Positions 50,265 to 61,773 are shown, counted from the first letter of the stretch. The stretch: 64,000 nt of DNA from Bradyrhizobium sp. BR 10289 (GCF_019455385.1 NZ_JACOFR010000019.1:62001-126000), one strand, 5' to 3'. The notes: generated from the letters alone by a model not told the origin. Numbers and translations: made by a program.

Positions 50265-50744
50265 CTATGCGTTTGGCTGAGGTGGCGACTTCCACTTCGC
50301 CCGCTTGATCGTCCCGGAGAAGGTGAACAGCAGGCGCTCGGCTGCCATCATCTGCCCGCGCAGGAAGATCAGCGAGCCGCCCGCGCGGGTGACCTCGCCG
50401 GTGCACTCGATCAGCTCGCCCTCATGGCCGGCATCCAGGAACTCGCAGCCGAAATTGACCGTCACGCCGCGCCCCTGCAGCGCATTGCGGCCGATCGCGA
50501 ACAGGCAATAATCGGCGAAGGCCATGAAGCAGCCGCCATGGACGTTGCCGGAGCCGTTCAGATGCTTCTTTTCGACCCGGAAGGCGCAGCGGACGGCGCC
50601 ATCGGCCTCCAAGCGGTGCCAGAAGGGGCCGATATGGTTCTCAAAACTATCGCGGATCCAGGTCTGCCATCCCATAAACTCGCCCTCAGTGGCGACATAC
50701 AGCTCGGGGCGGGGGGACGGGGCCGTTTTGGTCAATTCGTGCAA
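50265..50744 (-). CDS. PaaI-type hotdog thioesterase
   Basis: A 159-residue acyl-CoA thioesterase-like protein. 'NGSGNVHGGCFMAFADYCLFAIG' holds the HGG motif and the likely catalytic Asp; the other strands ('VTVNFGCEFLDAGHEGELIECTGEVTRAGGSLIFLRGQM') follow the hotdog pattern. It lies against the purine operon direction, between the Bug gene and purL. Substrate not known. Confidence 0.85.
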   Translation of the reverse strand: MHELTKTAPSPRPELYVATEGEFMGWQTWIRDSFENHIGPFWHRLEADGAVRCAFRVEKKHLNGSGNVHGGCFMAFADYCLFAIGRNALQGRGVTVNFGCEFLDAGHEGELIECTGEVTRAGGSLIFLRGQMMAAERLLFTFSGTIKRAKWKSPPQPNA

Positions 50745-50928
50745 GGAAATGGGCCTTCAATTACGGGTGTTTTGCCCTTAAATCCGATCCATCCGCGCCG
50801 TGCAATTCCCGTTCCCGCAAGGGCCGGCCGCAAAACGTGGGACAGCGGGAAAATGCGCCATAAAGGGCTTTCAACGGCCCCCCGATGTTCCTAAGAACGG
50901 CCAAAGCCCGCCGAAAGCCCCTGAAGCC

Positions 50929-53139
<2,211 letters not shown>

Positions 53140-53160
53140 GGCGCCGCAACACTCTCAATC

Positions 53161-53250
53161 CCGTAGCCCGGATGGAGTGCAGCGTAATCCGGGACCGCTG
53201 GTCACTTGCGGCAACGCCCCGGATTGCGCTGCGCTCCATCCGGGCTACGG
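53161..53250. repeat. Palindromic repeat (CGTAGCCCGGATGGAG family), copy 2
   Basis: CCGTAGCCCGGATGGAG (53161-53177) mirrors CTCCATCCGGGCTACGG (53234-53250), with TAATCCGGGAC ... CCCGGATTGCG inside. It follows purL. A second copy is at 35288-35359. Confidence 0.85.
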
Positions 53251-53276
53251 ATCTCGTCGTGACGAGAGTCCGTGCC

Positions 53277-54464
53277 TCACAGCACGTGCGAGGCGCCCGG
53301 GATCTTCCGTAACGCCGCCGTCAGTCCCCAACTCAGGATCACCGTGAGCACGAAGCCGATCGCCGCTTTCACAATTGCGGGCCATCCGTAGTCGTACAGC
53401 GCGTACTGGATCCACAGGGCGATCGGGTAATGCACCAGGAACATGCCGTAGGCATCGGCCTGCATGCGGTCGAGCAGGGTCGGGCCCGGCGTCTTCGAAT
53501 GCAGGAAGAAGGCGAGGATTGCGAGCAGGATCGACGCCGAGAACAGCACGAAGAACGTGCCGTAGATCGCCTGGTACCAGTGCGGCTGCGGATCGGGATT
53601 GCCCAAAATCTCGCGCTTGACGTAGATCATCACCCACATCAGGCAATAGGGGATCAATGTCACGCTGACCCACCGCCAGCGGTTCTTCGGCAACTGGCCC
53701 TCGGCGCTGAGAATGCCATGATCGAAGTTCGCGGCGCCCACGCTGGCGCCGATGAAGAAATAGCCGAAATAGAGCAGGATGCGGCTCGCCTGCACCGAAA
53801 ACGGCCCGAACTCGAACCATCTGCTGCCGCCGAAATAGACCAGCGCGGGCACGTAGGCGATGATCGAGATGACAGCGAGCATCAGCCAGAACACGAACGG
53901 CTGTTCAAAGCCGCGAAGCGAGATGCGGTTGCCGGGATCGACGAGGTGCGCCGAGACCCGGTAGAGCAGGCTGGCGGTGAGGTCGAAGGCCAGCAGCACC
54001 CATACGAACCAGATCGGGCCGCTCGGCCATGGTCCAACGGTGATCGTCTTCCACCAGAACGCGGCGAAGGTCAGCGCGGGATCGGCGCGCAGCGCGATCG
54101 CGTAATAAGCGAGTGGAATCACGGTGAAGGCCGCGATCGCGAACGGCAGCCCGAGCCGCAACAGCCGGTCGCGCAGGAACACCGATGGCGCCTTGCGCGC
54201 GATGCCGGGCCAGGTGAAGAGGCCCGACAGGAAGAAGAACATCGCCATGAAGAAACTGTCGGTGGCGAGCACGACCATGTCGAAGCCGATCCAGGAGGCC
54301 GGATCGGTGTGGCCGAAATGAGTATAGGGGATGACGGCGTGATGCAGCAGCACCACCAGCGTCAGGAAGGTGCGGGCGCGGTCGAGCGACAGATTGCGCG
54401 CCTTGGCCTTGGGTGCGGCGTGCGCTTCTGCGCCGATCGCCGCGGAATGTGACATCGTGATCAT
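53277..54464 (-). CDS. Acyltransferase-3 family membrane protein
   Basis: A 395-residue protein with about ten membrane helices. It starts 'NLSLDRARTFLTLVVLLHHAVIPYTHFG', with the His pair of the family, and has 'SFFMAMFFFLSGLFTWPGIARK'. The end has 'DAYGMFLVHYPIALWIQYALYDY'. Acyltransferase-3 proteins move acyl groups to sugars, lipids or glucans; the OpgC-like start is suggestive but the substrate is unknown. It faces leftward against purL, the repeat lying between. Confidence 0.85.
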   Translation of the reverse strand: MITMSHSAAIGAEAHAAPKAKARNLSLDRARTFLTLVVLLHHAVIPYTHFGHTDPASWIGFDMVVLATDSFFMAMFFFLSGLFTWPGIARKAPSVFLRDRLLRLGLPFAIAAFTVIPLAYYAIALRADPALTFAAFWWKTITVGPWPSGPIWFVWVLLAFDLTASLLYRVSAHLVDPGNRISLRGFEQPFVFWLMLAVISIIAYVPALVYFGGSRWFEFGPFSVQASRILLYFGYFFIGASVGAANFDHGILSAEGQLPKNRWRWVSVTLIPYCLMWVMIYVKREILGNPDPQPHWYQAIYGTFFVLFSASILLAILAFFLHSKTPGPTLLDRMQADAYGMFLVHYPIALWIQYALYDYGWPAIVKAAIGFVLTVILSWGLTAALRKIPGASHVL

Positions 54465-54645
54465 GGCCGCCCCGGTTGCGCTCCTGTCTCGGCCGGACTG
54501 TGCCGCCGGGAACCGGATTCAGCAAGCGCCGTTTGCGCCGCAAAAGCCTCCAGTCGTGCGCTCAGGAACCAGCTCCGCGCAGCGAAGTTAGCGTCCACGT
54601 AGAGGTTGAGGGCCGTGGAGTCGGGGCCTGAAGTCGGAGTTGGCG

Positions 54646-54819
54646 ATGACGATCCTGAAATGGGCGCTGATTTTCTTACTGATCTCGATCGTGGCCGGCG
54701 TGCTCGGCTTCACCGGCATCTCGGCCGCCTCCGCCGACATCGCCCGCTTCCTGTTCTACGTCTTCGTCGTGATCTTCCTGGTGCTGCTGATTCTCGGGCT
54801 GACGATATTCAGGGCGTAG
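54646..54819 (+). CDS. DUF1328 small membrane protein
   Basis: A 57-residue protein with two hydrophobic segments (about 5-22 and 33-55). '[23 protein letters not shown]' and the end '[17 protein letters not shown]' match DUF1328 (YtjA-like) proteins. The ATG at 54646 has GGAG seven bases upstream. These small proteins are common in alphaproteobacteria and have no known function. Confidence 0.8.
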   Translation: MTILKWALIFLLISIVAGVLGFTGISAASADIARFLFYVFVVIFLVLLILGLTIFRA

Positions 54820-54846
54820 CCGGGACCGCGTCAGCTATCGCTGCCG

Positions 54847-54967
54847 TCATGGCCGGGCATAGCCGTCCAAAGGACGGCGTCGCTTACGCTCGCCTATGTC
54901 CCGGCCATCCATGCTCCTCCGCGTACGACAAAGAACGTGGATGCCCGGGACAAGCCCGGGCATGACG
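54847..54967. repeat. Palindromic intergenic repeat (GTCATGGCCGGGC family)
   Basis: GTCATGGCCGGGCATAGCC on the left and GCCCGGGCATGACGA on the right form the outer arms, with TATGTCCCGGCCATCC and GGATGCCCGGGACAAG inside. A frequent Bradyrhizobium-type element; only one clear copy seen here. Confidence 0.75.
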
Positions 54968-54979
54968 AAGTCCCAGCAA

Positions 54980-55339
54980 CTACCCCACTTCCTCGATCTT
55001 CACCTTGTCCGGATAAAAGGCGAGATGGCCTGATATCTCCGCCATCGCCGGGAAGGGCGTCTCGTATGTCCAGATCGCGTTGTCGAGTGTCTTGTCGCCG
55101 GCCTTGATGCTGTAGTAGTTGGCGTCGCCCTTGTAGGGGCAATGGGTGGTGCGTTCGGTGCGCTCCAGCAGCGCCATATTGGCATCCTGCCGCGGCAGAT
55201 ATTGCACCGCCGGATATTTGGCCTCTTTCAGGGTCAGCGCCTTGGTGCTTTCGGCAATCACGATGTCGCCTGCCGTGACGCGGACCCGGCGGGGGTTCTG
55301 GGTGATGGTGATGGGGTGGTCGGGGCCTGGAAGCTTCAT
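54980..55339 (-). CDS. DUF427 protein
   Basis: A 119-residue protein of the DUF427 family. 'HPITITQNPRRVRVTAGDIVIAESTKAL', 'RTTHCPYKGDANYYSIKAGDKTLDNAIWTYETPFPAMAEISGHLAFYPDKV' are the typical two halves, with the conserved CPYKG. Function unknown; the fold is a small beta barrel. Confidence 0.9.
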   Translation of the reverse strand: MKLPGPDHPITITQNPRRVRVTAGDIVIAESTKALTLKEAKYPAVQYLPRQDANMALLERTERTTHCPYKGDANYYSIKAGDKTLDNAIWTYETPFPAMAEISGHLAFYPDKVKIEEVG

Positions 55340-55529
55340 GATTTCACGCCTTTTCGATCAATCTGCCGCGCGCGGCACTTTGTCGTGCCTTTATCCTGAT
55401 GGGATCAGGGATATAGTGCCTGGAAGCGTGACGTAGAAGGCCGTTCACGCTAAGTTTGGCCCTGCCGGCCAGTTCAGCTTTGCAGATCCGGACCCCGGCG
55501 CGATTCGACGAGACAGGAGCAAGACCCGA

Positions 55530-55763
55530 ATGCCCATGGACGCCCACGATATCGAGGCGATGATCAAGGCAGCGATCCCCGATGCCGAGGTGACCATCCG
55601 TGACCTCGCCGGCGATGGCGACCATTATGCCGCGACCGTGATCTCGGAATCCTTCCGCGGCAAGTCCCGCGTCCAGCAGCACCAGATCGTCTATCAGTCC
55701 CTGCAAGGCCAGATGGGCGGCGTGTTGCACGCCTTGGCCCTGCAGACGGGCGTCCCCGGCTGA
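55530..55763 (+). CDS. BolA-family protein
   Basis: A 77-residue BolA. 'AMIKAAIPDAEVTIRDLAGDGDHYAATVISESFRGKSRVQQHQIVYQSL' carries the BolA core, with His in 'GDHY' and 'QQHQIVY' as possible [2Fe-2S] ligands in the complex with a CGFS glutaredoxin. The frame is complete with GGAG about 13 bases upstream. In many alphaproteobacteria bolA is directly followed by grxD; here the CGFS glutaredoxin is at 59558, with ltrA and the egt genes between. Confidence 0.9.
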   Translation: MPMDAHDIEAMIKAAIPDAEVTIRDLAGDGDHYAATVISESFRGKSRVQQHQIVYQSLQGQMGGVLHALALQTGVPG

Positions 55764-55785
55764 CCTGACCGGCGCGACGGGGGCG

Positions 55786-56982
55786 ATGATGGCTGCGGAC
55801 AATGCGCGCGGCGCGATGTTTCGCGTCATCCTGCCGAACCAGCCCAGCCGCGTCACCAATGCCGAGCTGTTCTTCGACCTGGTCTTCGTCTTCGCCGTCA
55901 CGCAGGTGTCGCACACGCTGCTGCACCATTTCACGCCGCTTGGCGCGGTCGAGGTCACGCTGCTGTTCCTGGCGGTGTGGTGGGTATGGGTCTACACCGC
56001 CTGGGTCACCAACTGGCTCAATCCGGAGCTGACGCCGGTCCGCATCCTGATTTTCCTGATGATGCTGGGCGGCCTCGTGCTGTCGACGACGATCCCGACC
56101 GCCTTCGACGGCCGTGGCCTCTGGTTCGCGGTCGCCTATGCGACGATGCAGGTGGGACGCACCGCGTTCTGGCTGTTCGCCACGCCGCGTCACCGGACCG
56201 CGGTCCGCCACAACGCGATCCGTATCCTGGTCTGGCTGTGCGGCTCGGCGATCTTCTGGATCCTTGGCGGCCTTTCGCACGGGGAGGAGAGGCTGTGGTT
56301 CTGGATCGTGGCGCTGACGATTGAATATGTCTCGCCGGCGGTGCGCTTCTGGGTCCCGAAGCTTGGCTTCTCGTCGGTCGAGGCCTGGGCCGTCGAAGGC
56401 GGGCACATGGCGGAGCGCTGCGCCGGCTTCATCATCATCGCGCTCGGTGAAGCCGTCGTCGTCAACGGCGCGACGTTTGCCGAGCTGGACTGGACCGCGG
56501 ATAACATTTTGGCCTTCGTCTCGGCGCTGGTCGGCAGCATCGCGATGTGGTGGGTCTATTTCCACAAGGGCGCAGAGGCCGGCTCCGAGCGGCTCTCGAA
56601 GTCGTCCGAGTCCGGCCGGCTGGCGCGGCTTGCCTACACCTATCTGCATCTTCCGATCGTCGCCGGCATCATCCTGACCGCGGTCTCGGACGAGCTGGTG
56701 CTGAAACATCCGACCGGGCACGCCGATATCAGGACCGCCGTGAGCACGATCGGTGGTCCGCTGGTGTTTCTGGTCGGCACCATCCTGTTCAAGTACGCGA
56801 TCCGCGGCTTCCTCCAGCTCTCGCACGGCATCGGCATCATCCTGCTGCTGGTGCTGTGGTGGTTCGCGTCGGATCTGTCGCCGCTCTGGCTGTCGGTGGC
56901 GACGAGCGTGATCATGATCGTGGTCGCGGTGTGGGAGTCGGTGTCGCTGAGCTCGAAAGTGGAGGAGGCCGCGGAGCATTGA
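55786..56982 (+). CDS. LtrA-family membrane protein
   Basis: A 398-residue protein with about ten to eleven membrane helices. The start 'RVTNAELFFDLVFVFAVTQVSHTLLHHFTPLGAVE' and 'AVEGGHMAERCAGFIIIALGEAVVVNGATF' match low-temperature-requirement protein A of Listeria and its many homologues. The true role of LtrA is unclear (transport or folding at low temperature). The ATG (55786 or 55789) is 22 bases after bolA. Confidence 0.85.
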   Translation: MMAADNARGAMFRVILPNQPSRVTNAELFFDLVFVFAVTQVSHTLLHHFTPLGAVEVTLLFLAVWWVWVYTAWVTNWLNPELTPVRILIFLMMLGGLVLSTTIPTAFDGRGLWFAVAYATMQVGRTAFWLFATPRHRTAVRHNAIRILVWLCGSAIFWILGGLSHGEERLWFWIVALTIEYVSPAVRFWVPKLGFSSVEAWAVEGGHMAERCAGFIIIALGEAVVVNGATFAELDWTADNILAFVSALVGSIAMWWVYFHKGAEAGSERLSKSSESGRLARLAYTYLHLPIVAGIILTAVSDELVLKHPTGHADIRTAVSTIGGPLVFLVGTILFKYAIRGFLQLSHGIGIILLLVLWWFASDLSPLWLSVATSVIMIVVAVWESVSLSSKVEEAAEH

Positions 56983-56996
56983 AGCTCCCGGAGCGC

Positions 56997-57968
56997 TTAT
57001 TCCGCCACCTCCAGTGCATGCACCGAGAACATCTTCGCCGCATCCGTCCAGCTCTCGCGCACCCGCCAGCCGGCGCCCTGCGCCAGCGCGGCGAAGCGTT
57101 CGAGGCTGTATTTGTAGCTGTTCTCGGTATGGATGCTCTCACCGGGGCGGAACGAGAAGCTGGTGCCGAGCAGGCGCACCGTCTGGCTCTTCTTGCTGAT
57201 CAGGTGCATCTCGATGCGGTGCCGCTCGCGGTTGTAGATCGCGCGATGGGTGAAGGCGGACAGGTCGAAATTGCCGCCGAGTTCGCGGTTGATCCGCACC
57301 AGAACATTGAGGTTGAAGCGGGCGGTCACGCCGGCCGCATCGTTGTAAGCGTCATGGAGCACGCGCTCGTCCTTTTCGAGGTCGGCGCCGATGATCATCT
57401 GCGCGCCCTTGCCCAGGATCTGGCGCGCGCTCTTCAGAAACGCCTGGGCTTCATGCGGCTCGAAATTGCCGATGGTGGAGCCCGGGAAGAAGCCGACCTT
57501 GGGCATCGAGGCGACTGCCTTCGGCAACTCGAACGGCGTCGTGAAGTCGGCCGCCACCGGATAGATGCCGAGCGAGGGGAAATCCCGCTTCAGGCCGTTG
57601 GCCTGCGCCTTCAGGAAGTCGCCGGAGATGTCGACGGGCACATAGGCCGCGAACTTGCAGTGGTTGAGCAGCAAGCGAACCTTCGTGGTCGCGCCGGCGC
57701 CGAACTCGACGAGAGCCGCGTGCTCCGGGATGATCTTTGCGATCTCGCGGCCGCGCTCCTTCAGGATCGATAGCTCGGTGCGCGTCGGATAATATTCCGG
57801 CAGCTTCGTGATCGCCTCGAACAGTTCGGAGCCGGTCGCGTCATAGAAATATTTCGGCGACAACTTTTTCGGCTGCTGCGAGAGGTCCTCGATGGCCTCG
57901 CGGGCGAAGGCGGTGGTCTGCTCGTCGGGAAGATGGGCTTCGGCCAAAGCGCTGGCGTGCACATTCAT
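56997..57968 (-). CDS. egtD: L-histidine N-alpha-methyltransferase
   Basis: A 323-residue EgtD. It trimethylates histidine with SAM to make hercynine, the first step of ergothioneine synthesis. 'SPKYFYDATGSELFEAITKLPEYYPTRTE' is the family start, with 'LVEFGAGATTKVRLLL' the SAM-binding loop. Length agrees with mycobacterial EgtD (about 320). The ATG at 57968 has CAGGAG six bases upstream. It lies 50 bases after egtB, in the same direction. Confidence 0.93.
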   Translation of the reverse strand: MNVHASALAEAHLPDEQTTAFAREAIEDLSQQPKKLSPKYFYDATGSELFEAITKLPEYYPTRTELSILKERGREIAKIIPEHAALVEFGAGATTKVRLLLNHCKFAAYVPVDISGDFLKAQANGLKRDFPSLGIYPVAADFTTPFELPKAVASMPKVGFFPGSTIGNFEPHEAQAFLKSARQILGKGAQMIIGADLEKDERVLHDAYNDAAGVTARFNLNVLVRINRELGGNFDLSAFTHRAIYNRERHRIEMHLISKKSQTVRLLGTSFSFRPGESIHTENSYKYSLERFAALAQGAGWRVRESWTDAAKMFSVHALEVAE

Positions 57969-58018
57969 GATACTCTCCTGAACGCGCTGTCCGGCGCGCA
58001 TTGATCGTCGGATGAGAA

Positions 58019-59266
58019 CTAGTTGTAGTCTGCGAGCCGCAGTCCGGTGAACTGCCAGCGGTGGTGCGGATAGAAGAAGTTGCGATAGGTGATACGGCTG
58101 TGGCCCTCCGGGGTTGCAAGCGAGGAGCCGCGCAGCACCAATTGATTGACCATGAACTTGCCGTTGTACTCCCCGAGCGCGCCTTCGACGGCCCGATAGC
58201 CGGGGTAGGGCGAGTAAGACGAACGCGTCCATTGCCAGACGATGCCGAAGGCATCGTTGAGCTGCTTGGTGCGCGCCGCGACCTCCCACTCCATCTCGGT
58301 CGGCAGATGTTTTCCGGCCCAGCGGGCGAAGGCGTCGGCTTCGTAATAGCCGACGTGGCATACAGGTGCGTCCGGATCGACCGGCTTGAGGCCGGCCAAC
58401 GTCATCATCTGCCATGCGCCGTCGACCTCGCGCCAATGGCCCGGCGCCTGCCAATCCTCCTTGCTGGCGGCGGCAAAGCCGTCCATCAGCCAGAGCGTTG
58501 CCTTCGCGTAGCCGCCGTCGCGCATGAAGGCGAGCCATTCGCCATTCGTAACGAGGTTGCGGGCGATCTTGACGGGGCCGACGAGGGCGCGATGCGCCGG
58601 CTTCTCGTTGTCGAAATGAAAGCTGTCGTCGGCATGGCCGACGGTGTGGATGCCTTCCTTCAAGGCCAGCCAATCTTCGCCGCCGCGTGTCGAGGCCGGA
58701 AAACGCCAGCTCGTATCGTAAGCCGGATAGATCGGGTTTTGCGCAAAGGCATGCAGGATGTCGGTGAGCATCAACTCCTGATGCTGCTGCTCGTGGTTGA
58801 GCCCGACTTCGACCAGGGGCGCGAGGGCGCGAAGCTGGTCTTCGCCGGTCTCGCGGAAGAACTTGACGACGGCCGCATCGACATGGCTGCGATAGGCGCC
58901 GACCTCGGTGGCGCTGGGACGGGTGATGTCACCGCGATGGCCGCGCGCGTGGCGTGGGCCGGCGCTGACGTAATAGGAATTGAACAGGAAGGCGAAGTCC
59001 GGGTGGAAGGGCCGGTAGCCCGGCGAATGCTCGCCGAGCAGGAATTGCTCCCAGAACCAGGTGGTGTGCGCCCGGTGCCATTTGATGGGGCTCGCGTCCG
59101 GCATGGACTGGATCTGCTGGTCCTCCGGCGAGAGCGCCGCCGCCCGGCGTTCGGTCTCACCGCGGACGGCGAGAAACGAGTCCTCCAGCCTCCGGGCGAG
59201 GCCGCCGGGGGCAGCCGATTGTGACGAAAGCGGCGGACTGGCCGGTGCGGAAGCTTGTTTCGTCAC
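58019..59266 (-). CDS. egtB: Hercynine oxygenase
   Basis: A 415-residue EgtB-type non-heme iron sulfoxide synthase. The DinB-like half starts the protein; iron ligands are in 'KWHRAHTTWFWEQ' and 'GLNHEQQHQELMLTDIL' (HxxxH-x-E). The C-terminal half is the FGE-sulfatase-like domain, from about 'GGYAKATLWLMDGFAAAS' on. It joins hercynine to a thiol donor. The GTG at 59266 has GGAG six bases upstream, better than the ATG at 59317. Genes for EgtA, EgtC and EgtE are not in the window, so the thiol (cysteine or gamma-glutamylcysteine) is not told. Confidence 0.92.
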   Translation of the reverse strand: MTKQASAPASPPLSSQSAAPGGLARRLEDSFLAVRGETERRAAALSPEDQQIQSMPDASPIKWHRAHTTWFWEQFLLGEHSPGYRPFHPDFAFLFNSYYVSAGPRHARGHRGDITRPSATEVGAYRSHVDAAVVKFFRETGEDQLRALAPLVEVGLNHEQQHQELMLTDILHAFAQNPIYPAYDTSWRFPASTRGGEDWLALKEGIHTVGHADDSFHFDNEKPAHRALVGPVKIARNLVTNGEWLAFMRDGGYAKATLWLMDGFAAASKEDWQAPGHWREVDGAWQMMTLAGLKPVDPDAPVCHVGYYEADAFARWAGKHLPTEMEWEVAARTKQLNDAFGIVWQWTRSSYSPYPGYRAVEGALGEYNGKFMVNQLVLRGSSLATPEGHSRITYRNFFYPHHRWQFTGLRLADYN

Positions 59267-59338
59267 GTTTTTCTCCAGACAGGACAAGAGAACGTTGTTG
59301 GCGTTGCCCGGTTCCAAAACCGAGGTTCGTCCTAGATA

Positions 59339-59432
59339 GGGGCTCCGTTACGGTATGAAAGTCCTCCCCGGTGATGATATTCGTGTCATCATGCAATAAG
59401 GCTGGAGCCCCCCAGGACCGGCTGTCGGGGGC
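59339..59432. other. Structured leader between egtB and grxD
   Basis: GGGGCTCC (59339-59346) can pair with GGAGCCCC (59404-59411), with TGATGA/TCATCA inside. GCCCCC (59407-59412) can instead pair with GGGGGC (59427-59432). The two pairings exclude each other. It could act in the egtB leader (minus) or the grxD leader (plus). No known RNA family was recognised. Confidence 0.4.
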
Positions 59433-59557
59433 CGTTCGCCGCCATTTTACTTTGGATGCACAACGGTTTGGGCTACATATATAGGCAAGGATCGGGTTAG
59501 ATCGGCTGAGCCGGCCCGAAGCATTTGTTGAGGGCTCCGCCCCAGAAGGACACGGAT

Positions 59558-59884
59558 ATGAGCATCGCGGAATTCATCGCCAACGAAGTGAAGTCGAACG
59601 ACGTGGTTCTGTTCATGAAGGGTACGCCGCAATTCCCGCAGTGCGGTTTCTCCGGCCAGGTCGTCCAGATCCTCGACCATATCGGCGTCGGCTATAAGGG
59701 CCTCAACGTTCTCGAATCCGCCGAGCTGCGCAACGGCATCAAGGAATTCTCGAACTGGCCGACCATTCCGCAGCTCTATGTGAAGGGCGAATTCATCGGC
59801 GGCTGCGATATCGTCCGCGAGATGTTCCAGGCCGGCGAATTGCAGCAGCTCTTTTCCGAGAAGGGCGTCGCCGTCGCGGCGTGA
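59558..59884 (+). CDS. grxD: Monothiol glutaredoxin (CGFS type)
   Basis: A 108-residue Grx4/Grx5-type protein. The active site is CGFS, with Cys29 in '[19 protein letters not shown]'. '[23 protein letters not shown]' contains the glutathione-binding TIPQ and the GGCD motif. These proteins hold [2Fe-2S] clusters with glutathione and BolA. AAGGA lies ten bases before the ATG at 59558. It runs into the macrodomain gene after three bases. Confidence 0.96.
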   Translation: MSIAEFIANEVKSNDVVLFMKGTPQFPQCGFSGQVVQILDHIGVGYKGLNVLESAELRNGIKEFSNWPTIPQLYVKGEFIGGCDIVREMFQAGELQQLFSEKGVAVAA

Positions 59885-59887
59885 TCA

Positions 59888-60439
59888 ATGACCCGGCTGT
59901 CGCGCCGGATTGGCGGCGCGGAGCTCGAGGTCATCATTGCCGACATCACGACACTCGGCGTTGACGCCATCGTCAACGCCGCAAATTCGTCCCTCCTTGG
60001 CGGAGGCGGCGTCGACGGGGCCATCCATCGGGCCGCAGGGCCCGAGCTTCTTGCCGAGTGCCAGACGCTTGGCGGATGTTCGACTGGCGATGCCAGGATC
60101 ACCAAGGGCTATCGTCTGCCCGCCCGCCACGTGATCCACGCTGTCGGCCCCGTCTGGCACGGCGGCACCCGCGGCGAGGACGATCTGCTCGCCTCCTGCT
60201 ATCGCCGCGCGCTTGAACTCTCCCGGGCCAATGGACTGAACTCGTTGGCGTTCTCCGCGATCTCCACGGGGGTCTATCGCTTTCCAGCCGACCGCGCTGC
60301 GAAGATTGCGGTCCATACGACCATTGACGCCCTGCCAGCGGCGCCTTCGGTCGGGCACGTCATATTCTGTTGTTTTTCCGAGGCAAGCGCCGCACTGCAT
60401 ACGGATGCTTTGACGCGGTACGGCAGGCCTTGTGCCTGA
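59888..60439 (+). CDS. Macrodomain O-acetyl-ADP-ribose deacetylase-like protein
   Basis: A 183-residue macrodomain protein of the YmdB kind. '[26 protein letters not shown]' forms the ADP-ribose loop (with catalytic Asn and Asp), '[27 protein letters not shown]' and '[14 protein letters not shown]' the other signature parts. It removes acetyl or ADP-ribose groups from ADP-ribose derivatives. It is four bases after grxD, so the two probably share a transcript. Confidence 0.92.
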   Translation: MTRLSRRIGGAELEVIIADITTLGVDAIVNAANSSLLGGGGVDGAIHRAAGPELLAECQTLGGCSTGDARITKGYRLPARHVIHAVGPVWHGGTRGEDDLLASCYRRALELSRANGLNSLAFSAISTGVYRFPADRAAKIAVHTTIDALPAAPSVGHVIFCCFSEASAALHTDALTRYGRPCA

Positions 60440-60485
60440 ACTCGCGGTCAGTACACTCCGCCCGCCATGTTCCTTGGAGGGGGAT

Positions 60486-61772
60486 ATGATTTTACAATCT
60501 GGATTGCGGACGTTCGTCTGCGGTGCGCTGATATCGCTGGGGGTAATGTCCCTGGCGCGCGCCGAGGGCACCTACGAAATTCCCGCCGGCGCTCATTTCA
60601 ATCAGGAGAAGCTCGGCAAGATCAGCGAGTTCTTCAAGAACGAGGTCGCAACCGGCAAGATCGCCGGCGCGACCGTGCTGATCAAGCAGCACGGCAAGCC
60701 GGTCTATCACGAAGCCTTCGGCGTGCAGGACGTGGTCAGCAAGGCGCCGATCACCGACAAGACGATCTTCCGCCTGTTCTCGATGACCAAGGCGATCACC
60801 TCCGTGGTTGCGATGAGGATGGTCGAGGACGGCACGATCAAGCTGGACGATCCCGTCTCGAAGTACATTCCATCCTTCGCCAATGTGAAGGTCGGTGTCG
60901 AAAAGAAGGCCGACGACGGCACCAAGTCGCTCGAACTGGTGCCGCTGAACCGGCCGATCACGGTGAAGGATCTGATGACGCACACGTCGGGCGTCACCTA
61001 CGGCTTCTACGGCGACAGCCTGGTCCGCAAGGCCTATCGGGACGCCAACATCTATGCCGGCGATTTCGATCTCGCCGAGTTCGCCGAACGGATCGCGAAG
61101 CTGCCGCTGCACAACCAGCCCGGCGCGCTCTGGCAGTACGGTCATTCCACCGACATTCTGGCGCGTGTGATGGAGGTCGCGGCCGGCAAGCCGTTGATCG
61201 ACATCCTGCGGGAGAAGCTGCTCGACCCGCTCGGTATGGTCGACACCGGCTTCCTGGTCACGGATCCCGAGAAGCAGAAGCTGCTGGCGCAGCCGGTGCC
61301 GAACGACAGTGATTTCCGGGTCGGCCGGATCAACGATCCGACGGTCGTCAAGAAGATCCAGTTCGCCAGCGGCGGCATGGTGACGACCATGGCCGATTAC
61401 GAGCGCTTTGCGCAGATGCTGCTCAACGGCGGGACGCTCGACGGCAAGACCATCCTCAAGCCCGAGACGTTCAAACTGATGGTGACCGACCAGGTCGGCC
61501 CTGGCTCGGGCGTCGAGCGCGACTATTTCTACTTCCCGGGCGACGGTTTCGGCTTCGGTCTCGGCCTTGCGGTGCGCACCGATCCCGGCAACGCAAAGCC
61601 GCCGCCGCCGGGCGATCTCGGGGAATTGAAGTGGGACGGCGCCTCCGGCTGCTATTTCGTGATCGACCCCAAGCAGGACATGTTCTTTGTCCTGCTGGAA
61701 CAGACCCCGACCGAGCGCCAGCGTGTGCAGCGGACATTGAAGCAGTTGGTTTATGAAGCGATGGAGAAATGA
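60486..61772 (+). CDS. Serine hydrolase (beta-lactamase family), copy 1
   Basis: A 428-residue secreted serine hydrolase. The signal peptide ends near 'SLARAEG' (residue 27). The catalytic SxxK is S99-M-T-K102 in 'FRLFSMTKAITSV', the Tyr is in 'LWQYGHSTDILA', and the final 'GLA-like VRTDPG' region replaces the KTG box. GGAGGGG precedes the ATG. This class includes esterases, D-aminopeptidases and class C-like enzymes; the substrate is unknown. Copy 2 follows at once. Confidence 0.88.
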   Translation: MILQSGLRTFVCGALISLGVMSLARAEGTYEIPAGAHFNQEKLGKISEFFKNEVATGKIAGATVLIKQHGKPVYHEAFGVQDVVSKAPITDKTIFRLFSMTKAITSVVAMRMVEDGTIKLDDPVSKYIPSFANVKVGVEKKADDGTKSLELVPLNRPITVKDLMTHTSGVTYGFYGDSLVRKAYRDANIYAGDFDLAEFAERIAKLPLHNQPGALWQYGHSTDILARVMEVAAGKPLIDILREKLLDPLGMVDTGFLVTDPEKQKLLAQPVPNDSDFRVGRINDPTVVKKIQFASGGMVTTMADYERFAQMLLNGGTLDGKTILKPETFKLMVTDQVGPGSGVERDYFYFPGDGFGFGLGLAVRTDPGNAKPPPPGDLGELKWDGASGCYFVIDPKQDMFFVLLEQTPTERQRVQRTLKQLVYEAMEK

Positions 61773-61773
61773 C

